Translations under genes and position numbers: made by a program | Shown: in pieces, positions 21,936 through 34,538 of the stretch | Numbering within the stretch: position 1 is the stretch's first letter | How the letters are laid out: each line of letters opens with the position of its first letter | Notes under the pieces: model-generated | What the model saw: only the letters and a program-made list of their open reading frames with translations | Databases searched by the model: none | What the model was told of the DNA's origin: nothing | Assembly: GCA_021464245.1 (NCBI GenBank) | Contig: JADCRB010000114.1 | Coordinates: forward strand, 4,093,265 to 4,157,264 | Direction: 5' to 3' | DNA: 64,000 nucleotides | Source of the DNA: Carallia brachiata | Taxonomy: Eukaryota > Streptophyta > Magnoliopsida > Malpighiales > Rhizophoraceae

Positions 21936-22523
21936 TTTTTGACTGAAATATTTGACGATATTTCATTACTCTAATAAATCACATATTAACAATTGAGTGA
22001 GTTCATCCGGTGAGTTGTTAGTCCAGTCCTGAGAATATAGTACTTTTTTTGACTATTTAGTAACTCAATTCACATATTTATTCGCACTTTTAGATATATA
22101 GGCAAAATTACACTGAACAAAAGAAAAACTTGTTTTCTTAATATCTATCAAAATCTGGTATATTTCTATGGGCCAATCGGATTTGGGTCCCATAAGAGCC
22201 TGGTGAATAATTTCCGAGTCTGTTTCAAAAGTGCACTTGGTGATGCCTAACGCAGCTGCCATTTGGACTCCCATCAACATTCCTGTTGCTTCGCCAGAAA
22301 GTGCTGAATTTACCATCTTCATGCCCGATCTTCCAGCTACCATTGCTCCTCTAGAATTCCTGCATACAGTTGCCAGGCCAGCTTTCTTGCTATCTTCATC
22401 AAAAGCCGCATCACTGTTTACCTTAAAAAATTCTGGCACTGGGGGAATCCACCTGGTTGTCCCATCTTGCAATGTGATTTGGGGTTGAGTTGATTCCCTC
22501 CTCAATAGCAGACTCTCTCCCAT
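21936..22523 (-). mobile_element. 5'-truncated LINE insertion with 17-bp target-site duplication
   Basis: The identical 17-mer acacacatattatactt occurs at 21919-21935 and 22524-22540 and brackets 588 bp. Unit A has the empty site (about 15,318-15,334). The insert reads on the minus strand, with a short A-tail seen as T7 next to the left duplication, and encodes an RNase H domain. These are hallmarks of target-primed LINE insertion. Confidence 0.88.
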
Positions 22524-22529
22524 ACACAC
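22065..22529 (-). pseudogene. LINE-derived RNase H-like domain fragment
   Basis: This 154-aa open frame is similar to the C-terminal RNase H domain of plant LINE polyproteins. It has FKVNSDAAF (first acidic residue), SGEATGMLMGVQMA (Glu) and CTFETDSEII (Asp), so the three early catalytic acids are present. The start codon lies within the 3' target-site duplication, so the frame begins by chance in flanking DNA. The end (FAYISKSANKYVN) is degenerate. There is no promoter or upstream reverse transcriptase, so it is probably a dead fragment despite being open. Confidence 0.8.
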
Positions 22530-25296
22530 ATATTATACTTGTACGATTAAATATCAATACATCATGATATTAGAATCATAATTAACCTTAGAATTGTAGC
22601 CATTTTGCTAGGATCATAATCTTGGCTAGACATCTAGTAAGATAAATGAGTGGGTAGGAAGGGGTGCAAGTTCACTTCGAGGTCCTACAAGGAGACTAGT
22701 AAAATTGGCCGTTATTCTTCTTTATCGTGTTCCCCATTTCGCTGACATTCCACTCTTTTCAGTGCCCATTTGCCTCATCTTACCTTTCTCTTGTGAGGCC
22801 TCGCCATCCATTTACCTTGGCGTTGTTTTCAACACCTAAGTATATAGATGGTTCCCTAAATTGCGGTCTCCAGCTCCAACCAGCGTTAGTACATTCCATT
22901 CTATATGGTCCATCATCCATCTCTCATATTTTTAATATAACTGATTGATATACTTTGACTGAAACTTTTTAATTTCGTATTTAAGTGATACTAACTCAAT
23001 CTTCTTATTTTTACTTTTTGACATCCCTTGTAATAGAAAAATGAGTAAGTCTAGCCCGACTCGCCCAATAAAATAGACTGAGACACGATCTATATCTTAT
23101 ATATCCTACGGCTATTATTGTTATTGTTATTATTATTACCATTTTATATTTTCAAGCCATAAAGAAAAGATTCGAATTATGATCATTAAAGCAATCAAGA
23201 AGAGCCTATTTACAAGAAGAGATGGTTGGATGGACGCCATTTTCTTTCGTTTTATGGTGGGCTCATAAGAGCAAAAAATGGCTTATATCGACTCTGAGTA
23301 TTTGCTCAAATGGTTATCGATTTTGTTGGTCAAAGATATAATCAAAAGTTCGACTCTCATTACATTCTTCTCTTTTTCCTTTTGTATGAGTGTAACCCGT
23401 ACTAAAACAAATAAAAAGAAAAAAAAAGCTTATAGACCAATGTTTCGTGTAAAATATTGGGTCCTTAAAATTGTATATCAGAGACATTTATTAAGTAAAA
23501 TTTTGAAACTTTCTAGAACTTCTTAACATGGTAGAAAAACATCTCATAAGTAACAATGTAATGCATAATGTGCTTGTCTGAGCTCAAAATGAGTTCATTT
23601 GTTCTCATTATTATATTGATGCACAACACGCACGGGTACGCGAAAGGAATTTTTTATTAATACATCATAATTAAAACTCACATTTTGTGAGAAGTGAAAG
23701 AATACTTGATTCCCAAAAAATTTTGCTCTTGTGGCTAATTAAATTGGGTTTGGTTTGGTTTAATTTACGTGAAAGAAATCGGTACTCTTCTTCAATTCAA
23801 TTTTTGTTTCATCAAGACTAAGTTATGAATTTTTGAGGTTTTGAATAAACTTTTATTTGGTCCCTTTTACTCAAAAAGCCTGGCCCTTTATCTTCTACTT
23901 TTGATAATGATTAATTAATAAAGTAACAAGTAAACAGTGTGCCCCCCCCCCCACCCCACAAAAAGGAACGGGTAAAAGTAAAACTTTCTAATTAGTAATC
24001 ATTTCACAAGATACCATTTGGAGAAGTTCTTCACTCTTCAACGGAGACGGAGTTCTCTCTTGGAGATTTGACCAGAAAAAGAAAGAGGAGAAAATTTGAA
24101 ATGGAAATGTTAGCCGGCCGGGGTTTGGACTGAGGAGACGGGAGGGAGAGAAAGAGGAGAGAGGGTGCAAAGTTGCAATACACGACGCAATGAGAGAAAT
24201 CTCTTGAGTATTATGTGTATAAAAATTAAAATTAATGTATGACAAGTATTATGTATGTAATAATTAAAGTTGATATTTAAAAAAAAAAATCAAATATACC
24301 CTGTGTACCCCCGTCCAATACCGCAATCTGGGTATTGGATCTCAATTTGAAAATGGAGGCATGAGTTGACTCGCGTGAAACAATACCATTCTAAATCTGT
24401 GAAATGATACCTTCAGATAGATATTAGAGTTTTGCTCGTCCCCAAGTCAATGGATTTTTTATCCGTTTTTTATATTCATATTAATGGTTATAACACATAT
24501 TTATATAGGGAGTAGTAATTTGGTAGTTTTATGGCTATCAAAAACTTCTTTTGGATATAATATACGAAATTTTTTAAATGTATCTTTTTATAAAAAATGT
24601 ATTGTCTATCAATATCCATCAAATTAATTAAAGAATACCATTTTTTATATTTTAGAAAGTCCCAACATGTATTAGTTAGTGTGATATGTATCCAGCTATT
24701 ACAAATGTGCAAATAATATGACGTTTTTTCTTTGGCACCGCATTGGAAATTTTGGACAAAAGAAGGGATAGGTCCAGAGGCTTTTGCTTGTCGAATTCAG
24801 AAGACTTGGAAAATTCATTTGTGGAAAAAATTATCAGTCGGAAATTTCACGTCTCATAGAAGATCGTACAGAGGTGGGGCAATAGTAATAAGTGTCATGA
24901 AGAGAACCACCAACTAGCTCTTGACCAGAGGAACTTGTAGGCCGGGCTTGGAATATGCCTAAACAACGACTTTGGGATTTTCCCAATAAAATTTATAAGC
25001 TTCACACAAAAAATTTTAAAATGATATCAGTTGTCGATTTGTTTAATTCAGAAAAATTTTAAAAAATAATAAATAAATTATTAGATATAATTAGATTAAA
25101 TTATATATATATTTTTTGAAAACGATTATATTTTTATTTTAGTACTATATAAGTAAAATTATGTAGTGACATTATTTTTAAAAGGACGGATCCAAATTAA
25201 TGGGATCCAAACCACAACTTGTTAGCTGTGCATTTATTGAGCGATTAGTCCGGAGTTTGTGGAAACAAAGTTTGATGTTTAGTTTCCATGGTGTAA

Positions 25297-25340
25297 TTGA
25301 CCTGCCAATTGAAAACTGGTTCGTTTTATTTCTATAAAAG
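25297..25340 (+). promoter_or_regulatory. Promoter of glucanase copy B: W-box core and TATA box
   Basis: TTGACC (25297-25302) and TATAAAAG (25333-25340) match copy A in order and spacing. The coding ATG now lies about 250 bp downstream because of an insertion in the leader. Confidence 0.55.
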
Positions 25341-25423
25341 GGGACGCTTAAAAATTGGAGCTAGCAATGTAGTTGCTCTGAACCGACATCTTTCTTCGTT
25401 AATTCTCTTCTGTTTCCGTAAAC

Positions 25424-25474
25424 ATGGCAATATTATCTTCTTCTTTTTTTTTATGGTCTTTTTGGACCTGTTAG
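25424..25474 (+). other. Upstream ORF created at the ancestral glucanase start
   Basis: The ATG GCA ATA TTA TC that starts copy A is still present at 25424. About 145 bp of extra sequence follows it and makes the frame end after 16 codons (TAG 25472-25474). The coding region then restarts at a different ATG (25584). If transcribed from the TATA box at 25333 this would be a uORF, unless the extra DNA is spliced out. Confidence 0.6.
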
Positions 25475-25583
25475 AGCAGCGGAAAAAAAAAAAATATTAT
25501 GTGAGTAAGATTTAAATTTTAAATTTCAAATTTTACGGTCAACATTTACTACTTTCAACCGCTTGAACTATGTTCAATCCACA

Positions 25584-27078
25584 ATGTTATCCTCTTTATT
25601 GGCTGGCAAGATCCCTTCCATGCTGTCTACGATGCTACTCTTTGGACTGCTACTGGCTAGCTTAGACACTGCAGGTACTAGTCTTAGCAGATCACTTAGG
25701 ATTAAGTACACTTTAAATTCCAGCTGATATGATGATGAGACATAGTATATCACATCAATTATTGAAGCCCTTCATTTTAGAAAATTTTAAATGTACGTTA
25801 ACTTTTAATACTACAGACTTATAAAAAGTATAATTATAATCGTTAAATTTTACATTTTGAAATTTCATCTTTGTGCGACAACGACCAACTCTTTTCGTAT
25901 TATTTGTGCAATCGCGTTGCACCCGAGCAAAAATCCACGCGCATGTATTAGAGCCTATTGATTTTGGCTCTCAGCCATTACATCGTGTTATCATTGTCTT
26001 TCTGCCCATTGAAGTACTTCTTGAGCCAGGAAGTTACATATATACTTAATTTCATCTAAACTAGTAGTTTTGAGTAATCCTTTTTATTTTTATTTTTAAT
26101 TGCTGATGATCTGACACAGATGCTCAAATCGGAGTTTGCTATGGGACACTAGCAAACAACTTGCCACAACCAGCAGATGTCATAGGTTTGTATAACCAGT
26201 ACAACATCAGAAGAATGAGACTCTATTATCCGATCCCAGACGCTCTCAAAGCACTTTCTGGCACCAACATTGAGCTCATGCTCGCCGTTCCCAACTCTGA
26301 CCTTTTAAGGGTTGCTTCCAGTCAGGATGCTGCAGACGAATGGGTGCAGAACAACGTAGTAAACTACAAAAAAGTCAGATTCCGTTACATTGTCGTTGGA
26401 AATTCGGTGCAGCCAGGGGATCCGTTGGCACACTTTCTGGTCCCTGCCATGCAAAACATTCAGAATGCAATCTATTCAGAAGGACTAAGCGACAGAATCA
26501 AAGTTTCCACCACCATTGATACTTGGGCCCTGACAGACGATTCCCATCCTCCCTCAAGAGGGTCCTTCAAGCCCGGTCACCGGCCGCTTCTGGATCCAAT
26601 TATAAGATTTCTGGTGCACAACAGGTCCCCATTGCTGGTGAACCTGTATCCATACTGGAGTTACTTTTACAACATGAGTTACATGACAAATATTCCTCTC
26701 GACTATGCTCTTTTCACTGGTCCATCAAATCTGGTTTCTGACCCACCTCTGAGTTACCAGAACCTTTTTGATGCCATCCTCGATACCGTTTATGCTGCTT
26801 TGGAGAAAGCCGGTGGGAGTTCATTGGAGATTGTCGTTTCGGATAGCGGCTGGCCTACAGATGGAGGGGGGGCAGCAACTTCAGTTGACAATGCCAGAAC
26901 ATACAACAACAATTTGGTTCAACATGTAAAGGGAGGGACTCCAAGGAGGCCTGGAAAGCCCATTGAAACTTACATCTTTGCCATGTTCGATGAGAACAAT
27001 AAGAATCCTGAGGTTGAGAAACACTGGGGACTCTTTTTCCCTGATAAACAGCCAAAATACCAGGTCAATTTCAATTGA
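25584..27078 (+). CDS. Beta-1,3-glucanase-like protein (GH17), copy B, catalytic glutamates replaced
   Basis: Exon 1 is 25584-25674, the intron 25675-26119 and exon 2 26120-27078, giving 349 aa, the usual PR-2 length. A hydrophobic signal peptide (about 1-30, [14 protein letters not shown] core) precedes the mature start [17 protein letters not shown]17 blocks continue through FDENNK to a C-terminus PKYQVNFN with no vacuolar extension, so secretion to the apoplast is likely. Two residues are odd. The acid/base motif VGNE reads VGNS (near 26401), and the nucleophile motif SESGWP reads SDSGWP (near 26845). Copy A keeps both glutamates, so these are derived losses. The protein probably binds glucan but hydrolyses it poorly or not at all. 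Its start was moved by an insertion in the leader. Confidence 0.88.
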
Positions 27079-27431
27079 TCAATGCTGCGGACCTATTTGT
27101 GCCGAATGTTTTGGATTGTCGGTCACTCTTATAGTCACTTGTATAGCATGCAAAAGAATCGCCCTCTTTTTATATTTGTAGACGCTCCTTAATCTAGGGG
27201 GGTGAGACATTTTTTCGTTTTTAAATTTTTATTATAATTGTAACTATCATCTTAATATTATATATATAATAATGATTAAAATTCAAAATTTTTTAATTTA
27301 GAAAATCAAGTTAATACTAGATAAGAAATATTAGAACAGGATTAAGTGAAATTCAATTCTATAAAAATGAAATCAAGTTTTTGATACAGTCGAACCCAAA
27401 AAAAACAGAAAAAGCATAACCTGTTACAGCA

Positions 27432-27825
27432 TGTTTTGGGGGAGAGAATTCCTACGGAAAAAATGAAATTGGAGAAGAATAAGACACCAGAGAAGTAAAA
27501 AAAAGTGAGGCCCAAGGATTATATCCCAGGGCCTCACTAAAAGCCATTCCCCCACCCTTTTTCTTATTTTTTTTTAAATTTTAAATAGGAAATTATTTTT
27601 TATCATTATTTTTATTTTTTAAGAATAAAATTGATATTATAATACATATTATATTCTTTCTTTTTATATTTTACCCATTCTTAAATAAAATATTTTTTAA
27701 TTTTTTTCTTATTATATCATTATAAATATAAGAATAATAGATTACGTCTTTTTTTAACATTTATTCTTTACATATTCATTCCTCTCATGTTTCCCTTTTT
27801 TTTTTTTTTTTTTTTTTTCCAAACA
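27432..27825. mobile_element. Small MITE-like insertion, unit B only
   Basis: About 394 bp present downstream of copy B are absent from the matching place in unit A (about 21,112). The ends are imperfect inverted repeats: tgttttgggggagagaattcc on the left, and the reverse complement of the right end reads tgtttgg...gaggaatg. A central palindrome (aggcccaaggattatatccc...ggcctcac) and a T24 run are inside. No coding capacity. Confidence 0.6.
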
Positions 27826-28481
27826 AGAGATTATGTTTCTTTTGGTTATTTCTTCTCATTTTCTGGCTTTTGATAGCCTAATTGACAATCCATCGTCAAT
27901 AAAAGATACTGTCACCACCTAGTTCGGGTGAGCTGGGATAGAGGGTGATGAAGAAGAAAATGTAGAAGCAGAGGAGAAATAACTGTTGATTATTGCTGTT
28001 ACTGTTACTGATTACTGATTGCTGTTGTTAATTGCTGATTGCTGTTGCAGATTGCTGTTGCTGATTGCTAAAATGAAATTATAGTGTTTTGGTTAGATTG
28101 ATATTTGCTGTTTGCTGTTCAGATTATAAAATGACCATTTTGTACATATATATATATATTCTTGTAATTTGCAACTGATGAACTGAACTTATATGTCTAT
28201 GAACTGTACTTATCGAAGAGACTATTATCTTATCTTTTTTTTTTAATGCAATAAGTTATTTTTTTAGACAAAAAAAATAGTAATTTCATAAAGAACTTTA
28301 AGAAATATATTTAACGAAATTTCATATAGAAACTAATATATTGTCTTATTTTTATTAGTAACTACTAACATTATTTCCTACACATAAAATAAAATACTTT
28401 AATTTATTAAAGAATTTAAAATATATATAAATTCAGTAGTACAAATCAATAATGAGAAATTCAACTATTGTAAAATGAATT

Positions 28482-29908
28482 CTATTTTTGTTGTTTTGCA
28501 TTCATTAAACTAGCAGCAATTTGATTTCGTAAATCATCCATTTGAGTTGTCATGCTCGGTTGATAACTTTCACAGTTCTGAGAGTCTTCTGCATCCGAAA
28601 AGATATCGCGAGGTATAAAATCTGGATTTTGATCAAATCTTACAAATGCAGGATCAGTTGTAGTTTGCCTTCGAATGTAATTGTGTAAGGCCATTGTCAC
28701 CACCACTATGTCTCTTTGTGTGTTAAATGAATATGAAGGCATTGTTCGCAGTATCTTCCATCTAGCTTTCCAAACGCCAAATGCTCGTTCAATACAACTT
28801 CGAAGCGACGAATGCCAACGATTAAATGTTTCCTTCAATCCTTTTGGTTTGCCGCTACGCTGAAATTCTTGAAAATGATTTTGTCCCTCTATATGGACCC
28901 AAAAATCCTTCTATTTGAGAATATCCAGCATCTACTAAATAATATTTCCCTATCAAATTAGAAAATAAATTGAAGTTAAATAAAAAACTAAATTAAATAT
29001 CCACTATGATTCAACTAAAAGATTTGACATACCAGGAGGTGGCTTTGGAAAATTTACATCTTTTTTATGGAGAGCGTATTGAAACAGTCGTCCATCATGC
29101 GCTGTGCCTTCCCATCCCGCCATTACAAATGTGAATTGCATATCAAAACTACATGCAGCCATGATATTTTGAGTTGGAATTCCTTTTCTACCAATAAATC
29201 GTACTTGATCTTCCTCTCTCACACATGCAGGTATATGAGTGCCATCAATAGCTCCAACACAATCCTAAAAAAAAAGTGATTAATTGAATGCAATAATCAA
29301 CAGATAAAAAATGTTATGAAAAAAATATGATTAACATAAGTTCCAAAAAAAAAAAAAGACAAGGTATTTGATCAAAATAATTATTAACTAACAAAATATA
29401 TAGCTCAAGAATTACCTTAAAGTGTGGCATATATCTATTCATTAAGAATTTCTGCAGGAATGGTCTGAAAAAATGGATCTTAGGCGTGTATTATGTCAAT
29501 TGAAAGCCTTAGCATTACTTTCATTACTTCATGAAAATTGCGACTAACTGTCTCGCCCGAGTGTTGAAACTGTTCTTGCACTTGCCTATTTGAAGCTCCT
29601 AAAGCCAAAGTATATATAAACATAGCTACTTTTTCCAGAATTGTCATTCTTTTTGAAGTTTGTAGTCCATTATTAACTTCAAGTCACAAGAGAACTAATC
29701 AAAGTGTCTTTATTCATCCAAAACATATTCAAACATCGCTTTTTATTTCCTCATTTCTAGCAACCATACTAGTCTGTATGAATGAATCCATGCAAGGTTC
29801 CTTGTGAATAAACAACTGATAATATTGAGAGATACTCTCAACTACACAAATGATTGCTTCCCAAGTTTCATCTTCGTCGTCAATAACCAATTGTTCGACA
29901 ACATCCAT
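28482..29908 (-). pseudogene. PIF/Harbinger transposase (DDE), decayed
   Basis: From ATG 29908 the frame reads MDVVEQLVIDDEDETWEAI, then an N-terminal helix-turn-helix region (LEKVAMFIYTLALGASNRQVQEQ), then the catalytic core. D is in AIDGTHIP, D in AHDGRL and E in IERAFGVWKARW, with YYLVDAGY between. All three acidic residues survive. The frame is broken by in-frame stops near 29,470-29,770 (for example after IIHA and DV), by a shift at a GGG near 28,893, and by a short intron-like gap at about 28,950-29,030. Not functional as read. Confidence 0.85.
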
Positions 29909-30175
29909 TATCTATAGGAAGAAAGAAAAAAAAACATATGTCATCATAGTATAACAATAAAGCAATAAATAAAAGGAAAATGCTAAACAAAAAGTAACCA
30001 TATATATTCAAACATAGCACAGTTTTAATGAAATAAACAAAATATACTTGTTCTAAAAATATAAAAAACTAGTCAATTCAAAACAACGAAAAGTTATTCA
30101 TGGTAAAAATAACTTCCTAAATTAACTTCCTAAGTTATTCATGGTAAAAATAACTTCATAAATTAATAGTTCACT

Positions 30176-31298
30176 CTATTGTGTGCTATTCTTCAATAAA
30201 CCATTTTGCCAAAGAGTATAATTAAACTGCAACCATTTTTCTTTGCTTTCCGTTGTTTTGCGAGTCCTGTACATCTCTCTTTTTGATTTGCTCTCAAACA
30301 AAATTGTGCAAAAGAGATGCAGCTCATCATCCTCTATAACTTTTGGCAGAGTAAGAACATCTTCCATCACTTCTGCAATACTACAACCCGGTCGATCGCC
30401 AAAAGTCTCTCTTATGGCCGAGGTTCTCACATCCATACTTGTTTTTAACTCTTTAACTGAATTGGACAAGAATAATGCACCTGACTGATTTTCTTATCTG
30501 TGCCATTTCTCTTGCCTTTCTTCTGTGGAAAATTAAGTTCGTCTTTCCTCTTCTGTTTCTTGGCATTCTCTTGAGTTGTAGGGCCACCATTTTCTGTTAG
30601 ATGAATATTTGCAGAAGTAGATTGGGAAGAAGAAGTCCCTGACCCAATATATTCTTGCAACAAACTATTTAAAGACTCCTCAAAGTCTTCCTCTAAGTTA
30701 GCCATTTTTTCAATAAGTCTGATATCATTATCATTTGCATTATCAGTGTCAGAAGGCAAGACTTTGGATGATGGTGCATATGCATATTCTCCAGTTGCTA
30801 CAGTACCCATAAAGATGATCTCATACTTGGAATAGAGTTCCTCACCAATTCCCTTGTGTCGTAGTTTTGCAAAAGCTGGATTTTCCTACATTTAATTATT
30901 TTAAAAATTATGAGTTAATTATCAATAGACAAGAAAAAATAGAGTAATAAGCAATGTAGTGGACTTACTTGAATTCTGTTAGCCCAAAATTGTTCATCTG
31001 CTACAATTTTCTTTTTTAGGATCTCATCCCAAGCCAGTCTGCTTTCCTATCAATTCTTTCCATTGTTTCCATTGTGACTTCATCCAATCCCATTTGTGTC
31101 TCATTTGTTCTTTACTAATTTTTCTCCAGCGGCCTTCATTTGACTTTCTAACCATAACCATCCTTTTTCTCCCCACCCACCACCACTTCTTCTACCTTCT
31201 CCAGTGCCCCGAACACACAAATCCAAATAATTCAAATTGAGCATCAGTCCATACAACTCTTGCAGCTGTCTTACCTTTACTTGATTCATTCTTCTCAC
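30176..31298 (-). pseudogene. PIF/Harbinger ORF1, Myb/SANT-like DNA-binding protein, decayed
   Basis: This companion gene of the transposase starts near 31298. Pieces in different frames give TAARVVWTDAQF, GEKGWLWLESQMKAAG and MRHKWDWMKSQWKQWKELIG, the Trp-rich Myb/SANT-like domain of plant PIF ORF1 proteins. An acidic, Ser-rich linker follows (30445-30810), then a C-terminal segment (30176-30469). Frameshifts and stops separate the parts. Confidence 0.75.
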
Positions 31299-31299
31299 T

Positions 31300-33619
31300 C
31301 ATCTAATTAAATTCATAATATAATTATGACCGATTAATTAGATAAGGAAAAAAAATATGACCCTTGTATTAAAACACTATAGAGAGTTAATGGAAAATTT
31401 TGCAATTTTTAGCAGGAAATGTTTGGTGTAAAAAAAAAAGTGTGTATAATATACATGCACACAATACAAGAAAATTTTGTATTGTTCTCAGTTGTCATGC
31501 AAAAATAAGTAGACAGCCAACAGAGGTTACACAAAAATAATAAACAACATCCAAGAAAAATACACTCAAAAAAGTATACAACCTACCAAATTGTAAATTG
31601 CATAAAAAAAAAACAAAAAAAGGATAATCAAGTTTGTTGCGTGAGCCAAATAATCTTAGGACTTTGAGATTGTAAAAATCCTTATGTTGTGAAGCATAAA
31701 TAAAGGTCAAACCCTATTGCAAATTTAATGATTATGAAAGAGAAAACAAATTTATACACTAAAAATGGAAAGCATTATTGGTGCTTTCTCAGAAATTAAT
31801 CTCTACAATGAGATTAAAAACGAAGCAGAGCAACAATAACTGTAAGCAGCTAAGAAAAATCAAAAAAGAAAGCAAAAAGACACCAGCACCACCAATTTCA
31901 CACTGTAAATGTTAATTTTACTGCAATTAAAATAGAGGTCATGAATTTCACTGCAACCAAACTAAGATTAAACTCAAAAGCATATATATCAACCATGAGC
32001 GTAACAAGCCACTAATTAGAACTTCTATAAAATCAACTCAAATTGGTAGGGAATGCAGACTTGAGGAAATTAGAATATGGAATAAAATCCAAAAAACAAT
32101 GGAACATGTCATCTCCAAGGCTCTTTCCCAGTCAATCATGTGCAAAAGACCATTTGAGCTAATAAAAATGATATTAGTTTATCGTTATTGCGCCATGCTC
32201 AAACAGCCCAAAAAAGAAGTTATGCACATAATAGGCCATGAATTATGGTGTTTTACTATTCTAATATATTTGCAGTGGCAAGTTAAAATTATGTTTGCTC
32301 CGCACAAGAAATATTTATGCCCCAAAAGCCACTGTTAAGATTAGTAAAAGCTATTTCACATTTAAGGAAACAAGAGACAAGATAATGAGACTCTCCGTAA
32401 ACTAGATTTCCAACCAAGCAATGAATTTCTCAAAGATTGAAGGTCTAAATAAAAACACGATTTTTTTTATAGAAAAGAACAAGCACAAAGAAGAGAAATT
32501 AAATTGAACTACCAACTACCCAATACACACATCTATAAGACATTAAAAATTAAAAAGGAAAACATAAATAATTCATTCTTCCAATTTTTGGCTAAATCAC
32601 AAACACTGTACAGTGAAAGAATGAGACACAAAAGGCAAGAAGAACGAAAAGCTCTCATAGTCATGGAGCTACTGAGTGAATCGAGGCTTTTAAATGTCTC
32701 ACTTTTAATCCTTTTCTTGTTTTATTCCTTGAAATCTATGAATTTGAAAAGCCAACAGGATAATTGGTTCTTTTCTAATTTTCTAAACAAAATAACAGGC
32801 TCATAAAACATACAACATATATGTATATACAACTGGATTGCAAAAAATATAGCAGCTAGAAGAAAACTGGACCAGATTTTGCAGAAAATACAATTGGACT
32901 GCAAAAATAATATAATTCCTTCTTAGCACCAATATGTACATACAACATTGTTTATGTATAAATCTATCAAGGCAAGAGGAGCACCACGAGACAACATACA
33001 TATTGATAAAAAACAAGATTATTTGATATAAAAAAAAACAAACGGTTTATGTATAAACCGAGAATCTCATGGCTTAATTCTAATGATTATTTGTGCTAGT
33101 AGCAATTTTGTCATGTTGATATATAATGAATTCTACAATACCCACTATTATATAACAAGATAATTTGATAAAAAAACAACAAACATATGCTAATCAGTAG
33201 AGAAGCTATCGAGAGAAAAAAAAATCAAGAGAGAACGAAAGAAAAAGAGAAATAAAAGAGGATAACAAACTCACGTTGCTAAATCGTAGATAAGAGGTGG
33301 TGGAATTGAGAGGACAATAGGTGGAGAAGCACCAAAGCGAAGAGTAGAGTGACGTGTGAAGAGCGGAGAAGCACCAGAGGGACTGCGTGAAGAATGAACG
33401 TAAAACAAAAGTTAAAATGGGGTATTTTAGTCTAAATAATTTATATCAGCAACTGAGGGTTCTAAAAAGTAGGCCTAACCTACTTTTCAAAGTAGCTGCT
33501 GATTGGACTCCTGATCAGCAATCAGCAACCCCTCCAAATTTTTTACCAAACACTTATGACCCTACTTTTTCAAACTGAAAAGCAAATGCACCCCCCAAAA
33601 AGCAAAGCCAAACACCCCC
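31300..33619. other. Non-coding right part of the PIF/Harbinger insertion
   Basis: AT-rich DNA with no recognisable frame. The last 150 bp carry atcagcaatcagcaac and the terminal gcaaagccaaacaccccc. It may be the element's promoter and subterminal region, or it may contain further nested insertions I cannot resolve. Confidence 0.5.
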
Positions 33620-34495
33620 GAAGTACTTCATTTTTTATTTGTATTTTTTTAGCGTATTCGTCGTATATGTTCATGATCATTTATGTCCCGAAAAGATTGA
33701 ATTGAGACCAATTATAAAAGTTTAAGAATAATACTAAATATTTTAAAAATTATGTTATAAAATATTTAAAATTTATGATTATAAAAAAATTGTTAATTTT
33801 TTTAATTTAATGATGTTAAAATAATTAATAATTTTTTTCATAATTATATATATCAAAATGTTTTATAATACAATTTTTAAAATATTTAGCATTACTCAAA
33901 ATTTAAAAGTTTAACACTAAAATAAAAACTTAAGTTTTTATTATATTAACAAAAATTTCAAAAAAAATTTATGACTTTGATGGAATCTTATCCTCATTTT
34001 AAATTTAAGATATAAAAAGAAAAAACTAAATCTTTAACTGAAAAAATGTTTGGTAGTTTTTCTTAGGTAATTTTTAAATAACTTTTCAAATGATATAAAT
34101 TGTTAAATATTTGAATTTTTTTATTTTTTTTATAATTCAATCATTTAACTTTATATATCATTTAAAAATCACTAACAAACTATTTAAAAAAACCACCTAA
34201 GATTATACGTCTGGAATAAGCTGCAGAAACATGGCCCAACATGCCTCACAATCACTTACAGAGGCAGAGAAAAATGTTTTAAAAAATAAATAAAAATGAT
34301 ATGCTAATTCTTTAAATTAGAATTTCTTGTTACCGCTATTTTTTTAAAAAAATTAAAATGCATAAGTTATATTAATCAATCAAATATGCATCATAAGTTG
34401 TTTTGTTACATGAATTTAATTGTAGATGATTCAAATCTTAATTTTACAATACGGGCTAAGTTTGCCCAAATCTAAATTTAATTCAAGCATGCCGC

Positions 34496-34538
<43 letters not shown>

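Larger units (their letters stand above)
27983..33619 (-). mobile_element. Degenerate PIF/Harbinger DNA transposon
   Basis: This 5.6 kb insertion splits unit B at the point matching ctaagaagta in unit A. On the minus strand it holds a DDE transposase and an upstream Myb/SANT-like ORF, the usual PIF/Harbinger pair. The right end is GGGGGTGTTTGGCTTTGC (minus strand), typical of PIF terminal repeats. The left end begins ctgttgattattgctg and lacks that terminus. Subterminal TGCTGATTGCTG motifs occur at both ends. TAA precedes the left end, fitting the TWA target preference, but no second TAA follows the right end. Confidence 0.85.
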
